A stretch of DNA of 13,784 nucleotides from Chloroflexota bacterium (GTDB lineage: Bacteria; Chloroflexota; Limnocylindria; Limnocylindrales; CSP1-4): the NCBI GenBank assembly GCA_021789355.1, contig JAJYJR010000081.1, positions 1 through 13,784 on the forward strand, in the 5' to 3' direction. The notes under the pieces were generated by a model. That model did not search any database and had not been told where the DNA came from. It was given only the letters and a program-made list of their open reading frames with translations. The number at the start of each line of letters is the position of its first letter. The first letter of the stretch is position 1. The translations under genes were made by a program, and so were the position numbers. Shown here in pieces: positions 7,408 through 13,784 of this stretch.

Positions 7408-8769
7408 ATGATGGGCCGGCGTGCCCAGCGCCCCGGACTCGTCCGCTCTGCGACTCGGCGACGCTGGCTCCCTCGTCTAGCGCTTCTCCTCCTCTTCGTG
7501 CCCCTGCTGGCCGGCGCGTTCGACGGGCCTCAGGTGGCCAAGGGCGATGACTTCTCGGACGCCCTCGCTCAGCAGAAGGCGCTCTCCGCCAGGATCGCCG
7601 CCGAGCGCGCCCAGATGTCCCGGCTTTCGACGATGCAGTCGAACCTCTCCGCGGAGATCGCCTCCACCCGCAACGACCTCAACACGATCTCGGCGAGCCT
7701 TGGTGAGCTCCAGAACCAGGTGACGAAGCTGACGGCGGCGGCTGCCGTAGTGCAGGCGAACTACGCGGCCGCAGTGGCCAGCCTGACCGACCTCAACAAT
7801 CAACTCGCCGCCATCGAAGACGCGGAGCAGCAGAACGCCGCCCGGCTTCAGCAGCGCAAGGACCTCCTCGCCAGCCGCGTTCGCGCTGCCTACCAGGCCG
7901 ATCAGACGCCGCTGCTCGAGACGATCCTGTCGGCGCAGTCCTTCGCCGACGTGGTCTCCGACGTGAGCGACTACCTCGACATGAGCCAAGAGGACCAGGC
8001 GCTCGCAGCTCAGATCGTCCACGACCAGCAGGTCCTCGCGACGCTCCACCTGGAGACGACGACCGCCCGGGACGCGACCAACCAGGCCCGCCTGGACATC
8101 GCCGCTCAGAAGAAGGAGCTCGACCTCCAGATGACGAATCTGCGCCAGGCCCAGGCGCAGATCAAGGCGCTGCAGGCGGCCACCGCGCGGGCCCTAACCT
8201 CCCAGCTGACAGTCCAGGGCAAGCTGGCGAGGAACAAGAAGGCCCTCGCCGCCGCCCTCGCTGAGAACGGCAGGGCCCAGGCGGCGCTCAAGAGGCAGAT
8301 CGACAAGCTCGTCGCCGCCCAGTTCGCCAACGGCAATATCCCGTCGGTCTACAACGGCACTCTCGAATGGCCGATGGGGGGAGTGATCAGCCAGCCCTTC
8401 GGCTGCACCGGTGTCCCCCAGGAGCCGCCGTTGGGCTCATGCGCCCACTTCCACCAGGCGATCGACATCGTCGCCCCGTACGGCACCCCGGTCCGCGCGG
8501 CCGGCAGTGGGACCGTCGTCTTCGTCGGCTACAACCCATACGACGCGCCGCCCCAGGCCTGGATCGTGATCATCGCCCACGCCTCGAACCTGCAGACGTG
8601 GTATGCCCACATGCAGCCCAGCGCGCCTTCTGGGATCTACCGCGGGGCCGTCGTCTCGCCGGGTGAGGTGATCGGCTACGAAGGCAGCACCGGGCACTCC
8701 ACGGGAGCACATCTGGACTGGCGAGTGGAGCTCAACGGTCTATTCATGGACCCGAGGCTCTTCGTCTGA
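7408..8769 (+). CDS. Secreted coiled-coil M23-family peptidoglycan hydrolase-like protein (EnvC/NlpD type)
   Basis: A 453-residue exported protein. Arg-rich residues 4-20 plus a hydrophobic segment (about 20-36) form a signal peptide or anchor. Residues 45-310 are Gln/Ala/Leu-rich coiled coil in several blocks, followed by a C-terminal LytM/M23 domain. M23 enzymes are zinc endopeptidases that cut peptidoglycan cross-bridges; EnvC-like members instead activate amidases. Seen here: HQAID with His349 and Asp353 (HxxxD motif), WYAH with His401, and AHLDWRVELNG, where the normal HxH is His435-Leu-Asp437. The last metal-binding His is thus Asp, which may weaken zinc binding or mean a regulatory role. 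Either ATG (7408 or 7411) fits; the frame is open further upstream to 7228, but that would put about 60 non-signal-like residues first. The next gene on the strand starts 35-71 bases on. Confidence 0.88.
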   Translation: MMGRRAQRPGLVRSATRRRWLPRLALLLLFVPLLAGAFDGPQVAKGDDFSDALAQQKALSARIAAERAQMSRLSTMQSNLSAEIASTRNDLNTISASLGELQNQVTKLTAAAAVVQANYAAAVASLTDLNNQLAAIEDAEQQNAARLQQRKDLLASRVRAAYQADQTPLLETILSAQSFADVVSDVSDYLDMSQEDQALAAQIVHDQQVLATLHLETTTARDATNQARLDIAAQKKELDLQMTNLRQAQAQIKALQAATARALTSQLTVQGKLARNKKALAAALAENGRAQAALKRQIDKLVAAQFANGNIPSVYNGTLEWPMGGVISQPFGCTGVPQEPPLGSCAHFHQAIDIVAPYGTPVRAAGSGTVVFVGYNPYDAPPQAWIVIIAHASNLQTWYAHMQPSAPSGIYRGAVVSPGEVIGYEGSTGHSTGAHLDWRVELNGLFMDPRLFV

Positions 8770-8840
8770 AAGGGGCCGCACGGCACCTGCTACCCGCCGA
8801 GCCCTTGTGCAGCCTGACGAGCCGTTCACCGGCGCGTTTG

Positions 8841-10058
8841 ATGGATGACACTGGGCTCAGCCCCGGGGCGCCGGATTCGGCCATACCGACGGCGCCGGCG
8901 CTCCGACGCAGCCCGCTTCAGCAACGAAACGAACGATTGCTGCTGGCCGTTGTCGCCGTCTACGTGATCCTGCTCTCCGGTCTCATGATCGTGAGAGGTA
9001 TCGCGGTCACACCTGATGTCGTCGCGGTCGCGCTCGGGTTGGCTGCGGTCGTCCTCGGACGCGGCCGGCTCTTTCTTCGCGACTGGATCCCATTCCTGGT
9101 GCTCTTCTTCGCCTACGAGCTGATGCGCGGGTACGCCGACCAGTTCGGCCAGCAGGTCCACGTCCTCGACGTCATCGCGCTCGAACGGGCGCTATTCGGC
9201 GGTCAGCTACCCACGACCATCCTGCAGGCCTGGCTCCATCCGAAGTCCGGCGTCGATCCTTGGGCCGTCGCGGCGACGGTCGTCTACTTCCTCCATTTCC
9301 CGCTGCCGCTCGCGGTCGGCTTCCTCCTCTGGCTTCGGCGGCGCGCCGCCTACTACGACTTCGTGGCAGCGCTCGTCGTCCTGTCCATGGCCGCGTTCAT
9401 CACGTATGTCTTGCTGCCAGTGGCGCCCCCATGGTGGGCGGAGCAGCGAGGCTACCTGCCGCCTGGAGCCGTGCTGCCGCTGAAGGAGTTCGGCTTTCAA
9501 GCCTTGGCGACGACCTTCGGATTCGACGGGCGCTATGTCTATAGCTACGCCTTCTACAACATCAACCCCAATCAGCTCGCCGCAATCCCGTCGCTTCACG
9601 CGGCGTATCCGTTCCTGGCGTTCCTCGTTGCCCGGCACTACTTCGGGCGGGCGGGCTGGCTGATGCTCCTGTACTCGGCGGTAGTCTGGTTCTCGATCGT
9701 CTACCTCGGCGAACACTATGTCGTCGACGCCATGGCGGGCGTGCTGTACGCGAGTCTGGCCTACTGGTTGGTGCTTCACGCCCGAACAGTCATCCGCGTT
9801 GTTGCCGAGATCTGGCCGAGCGCGGCAATCGCAGGTGCCTTGCCTAGCGGCTCGGCGGGCCAGGATGTTCAGAGCCGGCGATCGAGCTTTGTCCACATCG
9901 CTCAGGGAGGCGCGTCATGTGCACTTGGGGTTGCGGCCGCGGCGGCGATGGTCACGACCGCGTTCGCTGGCGGTCCGAGATCGCCGTTGTACTTGCTTCC
10001 CTGGCTCGCGATCCTGCTCGGTCTCTGGCGAGCGTCGATGGCGTTTCGACATGATTGA
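8841..10058 (+). CDS. PAP2_3-type integral membrane phosphatase/phosphotransferase-like protein
   Basis: A 405-residue polytopic membrane protein. Two phosphatase motifs are clear: PSLHAAYP with His253, and GEHYVVDAMAG with His292 and Asp296, the C2 and C3 motifs of the PAP2 superfamily. The spacing and the SLHA/HYxxD form are those of the PAP2_3 branch, which contains inositol-phosphoceramide-synthase-like enzymes and many uncharacterised bacterial lipid phosphatases; the classical KxxxxxxRP C1 motif is not seen. The substrate is likely a lipid phosphate or a phospholipid head group, but cannot be read from sequence. About 90 residues follow the last motif helix, including a Ser/Arg-rich linker and one or two extra helices. 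Starts at GTG 8805 or ATG 8841 are both possible; neither has a good ribosome site, and 8841 is preferred as ATG. It may be co-transcribed with the M23 gene. Confidence 0.85.
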   Translation: MDDTGLSPGAPDSAIPTAPALRRSPLQQRNERLLLAVVAVYVILLSGLMIVRGIAVTPDVVAVALGLAAVVLGRGRLFLRDWIPFLVLFFAYELMRGYADQFGQQVHVLDVIALERALFGGQLPTTILQAWLHPKSGVDPWAVAATVVYFLHFPLPLAVGFLLWLRRRAAYYDFVAALVVLSMAAFITYVLLPVAPPWWAEQRGYLPPGAVLPLKEFGFQALATTFGFDGRYVYSYAFYNINPNQLAAIPSLHAAYPFLAFLVARHYFGRAGWLMLLYSAVVWFSIVYLGEHYVVDAMAGVLYASLAYWLVLHARTVIRVVAEIWPSAAIAGALPSGSAGQDVQSRRSSFVHIAQGGASCALGVAAAAAMVTTAFAGGPRSPLYLLPWLAILLGLWRASMAFRHD

Positions 10059-10113
10059 CAGTGTCAGATCCCCGGCCGGCTTCCTGCCGACGGGCGATCT
10101 CCGCCGGACGCCA

Positions 10114-10131
10114 GGGCCGGGTCGCCGGCCC
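10114..10131 (+). terminator. Candidate terminator hairpin after the PAP2 gene
   Basis: GGGCCGG (10114-10120) and CCGGCCC (10125-10131) form 7 perfect G-C pairs with a 4-base GTCG loop, 56 bases past the stop. No T run follows. A short palindrome TGACAGTGTCA (10056-10066) overlaps the stop codon itself. Confidence 0.4.
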
Positions 10132-10477
10132 GCAATGACGCCGCCAGCGGACTTCGCGACGACGTCCCCCTCTCCAGCCTGTCCCGCAGCGTCATGGTTG
10201 GCCGACGAACGCCATCGCACGGGGCGCACCGTCGCCCACCGCGACGACGCACACGCCTCCGCTCATCCGTCGGACTGACTCTTCTCCAAGGCGTGGCCTG
10301 CCGGCGGCTCTCCACGATTGCCCGAACCGACCAGCTGTACGTACCGGGCGGGAGTTGGCAGGACACCCAAGCAGGGCAGCCGTCGACCAACCGGGACGAG
10401 AGAACCGGGCCGTCTCGTCGGCATTGCCGTTAGGCTTTCGGGTCGCACGGCCTCTCTCGCTCGGGCGACCAGATTCC
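10132..10477. other. Region without a supported gene
   Basis: Open frames exist on both strands, but their translations are Arg/Ser/Pro-rich, match no family I know, overlap one another, and lack ribosome sites. No internal repeat or strong hairpin stands out beyond an 8-bp GTACGTAC near 10338. It could be intergenic spacer at a strand switch or the remains of a decayed gene; I cannot tell which. Confidence 0.5.
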
Positions 10478-10831
10478 TCAACCGGTCGCGAACAGCCGGT
10501 ACAGCAGGGCGGCGAGCACGGCGAAGGCCGCGAGCCAAAGGATGACCGTGCCTCGGCCGGCGGTGCGGCCCAGGAACGAGCGGGCGAGGGGGACGGTGGC
10601 GATCGCCAGGCCGCCGTAGAGGAGGTGGAGGCCATCCGCCGGTCGGCCTCCCTCGCCAAACACCACAAGCCCGCTCGTGGCGGCGACGATCAGCAGGGCG
10701 ACGACGGCGGCCTGGAACCGCTCGTCTGGGCCGGGAGTCCCCGGGCGAACGAGGGCGACGGCCGTCCAGACGAGGCCGATCGCGATGCCGAGGACCGCTG
10801 CGTAGGCCAGGAGGTGGTGGATCGGCTCCAT
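10478..10831 (-). CDS. Small four-helix membrane protein, unknown function
   Basis: A 117-residue protein, nearly all membrane: helices at about 7-28, 39-58, 68-88 and 95-114, with a short charged loop GTPGPDERF between the first two. Histidines His5, His6 and His69 (GLHLLYGG) lie near helix ends, where they could bind heme or metal, but with this length and no family match that is speculation. It is read after the intact YHS gene on the same strand (64-base gap, with a strong hairpin in the gap). The ribosome site is weak (only GCTCGGG before the ATG). The hydrophobic pattern with Arg/Asp confined to loops supports a real gene. I do not assign a family. Confidence 0.65.
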   Translation of the reverse strand: MEPIHHLLAYAAVLGIAIGLVWTAVALVRPGTPGPDERFQAAVVALLIVAATSGLVVFGEGGRPADGLHLLYGGLAIATVPLARSFLGRTAGRGTVILWLAAFAVLAALLYRLFATG

Positions 10832-10849
10832 GTCCCGAGCTACCGTGGT

Positions 10850-10882
10850 GGGCCCGGCCGACCGTCCGGATCGACCGGGCCC
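10850..10882 (-). terminator. GC-rich hairpin between the YHS gene and the four-helix gene
   Basis: GGGCCCGG (10850-10857) pairs perfectly with CCGGGCCC (10875-10882); after one mismatch CGA/TCG adds three more pairs inside. It lies 13 bases past the YHS stop and 18 bases before the next start, so it may end the YHS transcript or attenuate the downstream gene. No T run. Confidence 0.45.
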
Positions 10883-10895
10883 GACTGCGAGCGAC

Positions 10896-11081
10896 TCAGT
10901 GGTGCATGTGCCCGCTCGACTCGTGGCTGGGATGACCGTAGCGGTGGGGGTCCTTCAGGAACGCCTTATGGCAGCCCTCGCTGCAGAAGTAGAAGGTCTG
11001 GCCCTCATGCTCCTCGTGCGCCGCCGCGTCCTCGGGGCGAATCTCCATGCCGCAGACGGGATCCTTGACCTTGTCGGCCAT
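10896..11081 (-). CDS. YHS-domain metal-associated protein, intact
   Basis: A 61-residue protein consisting of one complete YHS domain and a short tail. Residues 7-12 are DPVCGM (Cys10). Then come TFYFCSEGCHKAF with Cys33 and Cys37, KDPHRY at 43-48, and a His-rich end with eight His in the last 24 residues. YHS domains occur alone or fused to heavy-metal P-type ATPases and metal-responsive proteins; they are thought to bind soft metals through these Cys, but the exact role is not settled. Here the neighbours (two copper-type ATPases in the window) fit copper handling. The start is firm: AGGAGGT (11088-11094 on the minus strand) is 6 bases before the ATG. Compare the broken YHS gene at 6244-6637, which lacks one of these Cys. 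Confidence 0.92.
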   Translation of the reverse strand: MADKVKDPVCGMEIRPEDAAAHEEHEGQTFYFCSEGCHKAFLKDPHRYGHPSHESSGHMHH

Positions 11082-11122
11082 GCGTCGACCTCCTGTGCGA
11101 ATTGGGTAGAACGGTTCGGGTG

Positions 11123-11141
11123 AGCCGACAGGCGGTCGGCT
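11123..11141 (-). terminator. Candidate terminator after the CFA-synthase-like gene
   Basis: AGCCGAC (11123-11129) and GTCGGCT (11135-11141) form 7 perfect pairs with a 5-base loop, in the 125-base gap between the CFA-like gene (stop at 11207) and the YHS start. No T run on either strand. Confidence 0.45.
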
Positions 11142-11206
11142 TCCGATCCATGTGGTGGGCGTGGCACCGACCGCGAATACTCGCCGTGTCGAGCTGCCCT
11201 GAGCGC

Positions 11207-12537
11207 TCACACGTGCCACCAGGGCCGAAGCGGGAGCCGCGCCGGGCCGCCCGCCTCGGGCCGGGCGAGGAGCAGCTGGACGACGTCGAGCGAGCCATCG
11301 TCGAACCCGCGTCGAGCGGCCGCCATGTACAGCCGCCAGGTGCGATACACCTCCTCGCCGGCGACCTCACGCGCCCGCTCGGCCGACGCTTCCAGACGCT
11401 CGACCCACGCCTTGAGCGTGAGGGCGTAGTGCGGGCGCAGCCGCTGGACGTCGAGCAGCTCGAAGCCGGCGCGCCGGCGAAGCCGATGGCATCCTCGACC
11501 GTCACGAGCTCGCCGTCGGGAAACACGTAGCGACCGACGAAGCCGCCATCGCCGAAGCGCGTCCAGTGCGGGCGGCGCGCGCCACCGGGGGCGGTCGTCG
11601 CGATCCCGTGGTTGAGGAACAGGCCGCCCGGCCGGAGCGCCCGGAAGGCGGCCCGGAAGTACTCGGCGAGACGGCTGCCGCCGACGTGCTCGAACATCCC
11701 GATCGACGCGACGGCGTCGAACGTTCCGAGCCTGGCAAGATCCCGATAGTCGCGCACGGTGACGAGTGAGCGGCCCTCGAGGTCACGCCGCCTGATCTCG
11801 TCCGACGCCCGCTCGGCCTGCTTCGCGCTCAGCGTGATCCCCGTTGCCTCGACGCCGTGCCGTTCCGCGGCGAAGACGACGAGCGAGCCCCAGCCGCAGC
11901 CGATGTCGAGCAGGCGCATCCCGGGCCCGAGCCGGAGCTTGCGGCAGATGAGGTCGAGCTTGGCTTCCTGGGCGTCGTCGAGGCTGGTCTCGGCGGTCTC
12001 GAAATAGGCGCACGAATACGTCAGCCGGCGATCGAGCCAGAGCGCGTAGAACTCGTTGCCGACGTCGTAGTGGAAGCGCACCGCGGCGAGGTCTCGGGCC
12101 CGGGAGTGAGGGCGACCGGTCAGTCGGGCCCGGCGACGCAGAGCCGGCGCGCGTGCGGCGCCTCGTCGCAGCTCGAGCCCCAGTCGCATGAGTCTCGGCG
12201 CGACCCGGGCGAGTGCGCGAACGTCGAACGATCGACCGCCGTCAACGGCCACCCAGATGTCGCCTTCGATGTCGATGTCGCCCCGGAGGTAGGCCTCGCC
12301 GAAGGCATCGGGTGACGGCGGCCACAGCAGGCGGGCGAGCGCGTCGGGTCCATTGACCACGATCCGAGCAGCGGGAGCCGCCTCGGGGCGTGAGTCTCCT
12401 GCGAGCGCGAGCCGAAGGCGTCCTCCCGGATTGAGTGCTCGGCCAGCGAGCGCGAGCGCCTCTCGTGCGATCGCGAGCCGGTGGAGATCTCGCTCGGTCG
12501 CGGCCAACAACCCGGATGGAGATCGGGCACCTGCCCG
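11207..12537 (-). pseudogene. Cyclopropane-fatty-acyl-phospholipid synthase-like gene with one-base deletion
   Basis: The encoded enzyme family methylates double bonds of membrane lipid acyl chains using S-adenosylmethionine. Seen in the main frame: YDVGNEFYALWLD, YSCAYFE (active-site Cys), LLDIGCGWGS (SAM-binding loop), SIGMFEHVG (Glu) and FLNHGI (His). After DAIGFA the frame leaves the family pattern. Adding one base at 11476-11477 (GG on + should be GGG) restores ARRAGFELLDVQ, then HYALTLKAW with the Tyr that in E. coli Cfa helps bind bicarbonate, then WRLYMAAARRGF, ending WWHV at the TGA 11207-11209. Without repair the product loses this C-terminal part and runs on to 11005. There is no clear separate start: the frame is continuous with the SRPBCC region upstream. 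Function of members with this N-terminal layout may be methylation of other lipids. Confidence 0.8.
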
Positions 12538-12993
12538 GCCGCCACTCTCGAGGATGTCCTTCGGGTTCTCGGTCATGTGCCGGGCCATCTTCGTCTCATA
12601 GCCCTCGAGGTAGAGCCTGCCCCACAATCGGGCGAGACTTCGCGGAGTCCACGAGTAGCGCAACTCCACCCGCGTCCCATCGGCCGTTCCGGCGAGCGAG
12701 TACGTCATTCGGCTCGCGCCGGAGCCCATGATCCCGATCCGCTTGCGGGCCACCATGTCTCCAATCCATCGCTGCGGCGGAACCGCCTAGGCGACCGTCC
12801 AGTCCGTCGTCATCTGGAAGGGCCCGAACTTGAAGAGCACGACGACCGTCTCGCCCTGACGCGATGGGTGATCTGGGGGGTTCTCAACGGCTTCCATCGG
12901 ATCGATGACGGGTCAGTTCGCGATCGTGGCGATGGAGTCGAAGACCTCGGCGATCGGCCTCCGGATGGTCGTGGTGGCCGCGACCTCGTCCAT
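12538..12993 (-). pseudogene. SRPBCC (START-like) domain gene with two in-frame stops, fused in frame to the CFA-like gene
   Basis: From an ATG at 12993 with an excellent ribosome site (GAGAGGAGG at 13002-13010, 8 bases away), one frame reads IRRPIAEVFDSIATIAN, stop TGA (12913-12915), PVIDPMEAVENPPDHP, VVVLFKFGPFQMTTDWTVA, stop TAG (12787-12789), AVPPQRW, then SRMTYSLAGTADGTRVELRY and a final amphipathic helix RLYLEGYETKMARH. This is the full pattern of an SRPBCC polyketide-cyclase-like ligand-binding domain, about 152 codons, with no frame change; only the two stops break it. Other genes here end in TGA, so a changed genetic code is unlikely. A short product of 26 residues or a restart at ATG 12756 are the only direct outcomes. 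The domain runs without a stop into the CFA-like reading frame. Confidence 0.7.
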
Positions 12994-13029
12994 GATCGAT
13001 GCCTCCTCTCACCCTCGCGCGGGGGCGAG

Positions 13030-13047
13030 CCGACATCCGCGTGTCGG
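13030..13047. promoter_or_regulatory. Inverted repeat CCGACA-N6-TGTCGG upstream of the SRPBCC/CFA unit
   Basis: A perfect 6-bp dyad with 6-base spacer lies about 37 bases before the SRPBCC start, just upstream of its ribosome site. It could be an operator or a short leader hairpin. No matching regulator is in the window. Confidence 0.3.
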
Positions 13048-13184
13048 ATGCTCCTGGCCGGGAGAGTGAACGTGCCCTCTGAATCGATCATGAGGTGCTC
13101 CTGAGAAAAGCGTGCGGAAGTCAGCGGCGGTTTTGCGAGCGTCGCCCGCGCGTCCGCCCCTGCGTTGCCTGGCCGCGAGGCAGA

Positions 13185-13784
13185 TCACTGCGCGCCGTAC
13201 CGCCGGATCCCCTCGAGCTTCGTGCGCTTGAGGAGCAGCGCGTTGACCGCCACGAGGAACGAGCTGCCGGCCATGCTGATGGCCGCGATCTCGGGGCTCA
13301 ACAGGAGCCCGATGGACGGGTAGAAGACGCCGGCGGCGATCGGGAAGGCGACCGTGTTGTAGCCGACCGCCCAGAACAGGTTCTGGCGCATCTTGCGGAC
13401 CGTCGCTCGCGACAGCGCGATCGCACCGAGGACGTCGGCCGGGTCACTCTTCATGAGCACAACGTCGGCGGCTTCGACCGCCACGTCGGTGCCGGCGCCG
13501 ATGGCCACGCCCACGTCGGCCTGGACGAGTGCCGGGGCGTCGTTGATCCCATCCCCGACCATCGCCACGAGCGCGCCGGCCGCCTGGAGCTCCTTGACCT
13601 TGTCCGCCTTCTGGCCGGGCAGCACCTCGGCAAACACGGTGTCGATGCCGAGTTCGGCGCCGATCCGCTCGGCGGTGGCGCGGTTGTCGCCGGTGAGCAT
13701 CGCCACCCGGACGCCGATCCGATGGAGGCGCTCGATGGCCTCGCGAGCGGAGGGCCGAACGGCATCGGCGATCGCGATGATCCC
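13185..13784 (-). CDS. Heavy-metal P1B-type ATPase, C-terminal part (5' end outside window)
   Basis: The last 199 codons of a metal-exporting P-type ATPase. The reading frame stays open to the right edge (IIAIADAVRPSAREAIE precedes MLTGDN), so the start and the metal site are outside. Seen: MLTGDN, PGQKADKVKELQ, the hinge GDGINDAP, GAGTDVAVEAADVVL, then membrane helices with NLFWAVGYNTVAFPIAAGVFYPS and PEIAAISMAGSSFLVAVNALLL. The last helix reads MAGSS..NA rather than the CopA form MALSS..NAL, which suggests a CopB-like pump (copper, perhaps Cu(II) or silver) rather than a second CopA; without the CPx motif this is only moderately sure. It is read towards the SRPBCC/CFA unit, 192 bases upstream of that start. 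Catalytic residues in the visible part are intact. Confidence 0.93.
   Translation of the reverse strand, partial: GIIAIADAVRPSAREAIERLHRIGVRVAMLTGDNRATAERIGAELGIDTVFAEVLPGQKADKVKELQAAGALVAMVGDGINDAPALVQADVGVAIGAGTDVAVEAADVVLMKSDPADVLGAIALSRATVRKMRQNLFWAVGYNTVAFPIAAGVFYPSIGLLLSPEIAAISMAGSSFLVAVNALLLKRTKLEGIRRYGAQ

Noticed and set aside
7394..7411. Five-codon GTG-to-TGA mini-frame overlapping the M23 ATG, with GGAGGGAG upstream
   Set aside because: Such short frames arise by chance in GC-rich DNA; nothing else supports translational coupling.
10064..10390. Minus-strand open frame of 108 codons in the gap after the PAP2 gene
   Set aside because: No recognisable domain, Arg-rich shadow-like composition, no ribosome site, and overlapping competing frames.
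12787..12915. Recoded stop codons (TGA as Trp, TAG as amino acid) to rescue the SRPBCC gene
   Set aside because: nuoL, lemA, the YHS gene and others end in TGA at the expected protein ends, so TGA is used as a normal stop here.
1..13784. tRNA, rRNA, CRISPR array, insertion sequence or phage genes
   Set aside because: I saw no regularly spaced direct repeats, no transposase or integrase motif, and no cloverleaf or rRNA-like sequence.

Overview
The window is very GC-rich DNA (codon third positions are almost all G or C) from a bacterium with dense, short-spaced genes and clear AGGAGG-type ribosome sites on several of them. The gene types (LemA, PAP2_3-type membrane phosphatase, coiled-coil M23 protein, YHS proteins, P1B ATPases) fit a high-GC lineage such as Chloroflexota or Actinomycetota. 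I cannot place it more closely from sequence alone, and no rRNA, tRNA, CRISPR, transposase or phage gene is visible.

Layout from left to right. Bases 2-2389 (+) hold a copper-exporting P1B-type ATPase (CopA type) that runs off the left edge, followed by a hairpin. A small membrane-anchored Met/Gly/His-rich protein follows (2564-2821, +). After an inverted repeat at 2866-2883 and a strong hairpin touching the start codon comes an orphan NuoL-type proton-pumping subunit (3043-5016, +). It converges on a small unknown gene (5076-5324, -). lemA follows (5491-6063, +), then a structured convergent intergenic region. A two-gene minus-strand unit comes next: a membrane protein with a CPIC motif (6648-7175) and a YHS-domain gene broken by one extra base (6244-6637). 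Then two envelope genes on +: a secreted coiled-coil M23 protein (7408-8769) and a PAP2_3 membrane phosphatase-like protein (8841-10058). After about 420 bases with no supported gene, the rest is on the minus strand, read from right to left: the C-terminal part of a second P1B ATPase (13185-13784, running off the right edge), an SRPBCC reading frame with two internal stops (12538-12993), a cyclopropane-fatty-acid-synthase-like gene fused to it and broken by a one-base deletion (11207-12537), an intact YHS protein (10896-11081), and a small four-helix membrane protein (10478-10831).

Taken together, the two metal ATPases, the Met/His-rich small protein, two YHS proteins and the Cys-motif membrane protein suggest a copper or soft-metal handling region interleaved with envelope and lipid genes. 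That functional link is inference from family membership and proximity. Three reading frames carry visible lesions (one insertion, one deletion, two in-frame stops). This points either to gene decay or to consensus errors in the assembly. Reads over positions 6543-6546, 11476-11477, 12787-12789 and 12913-12915 would decide.
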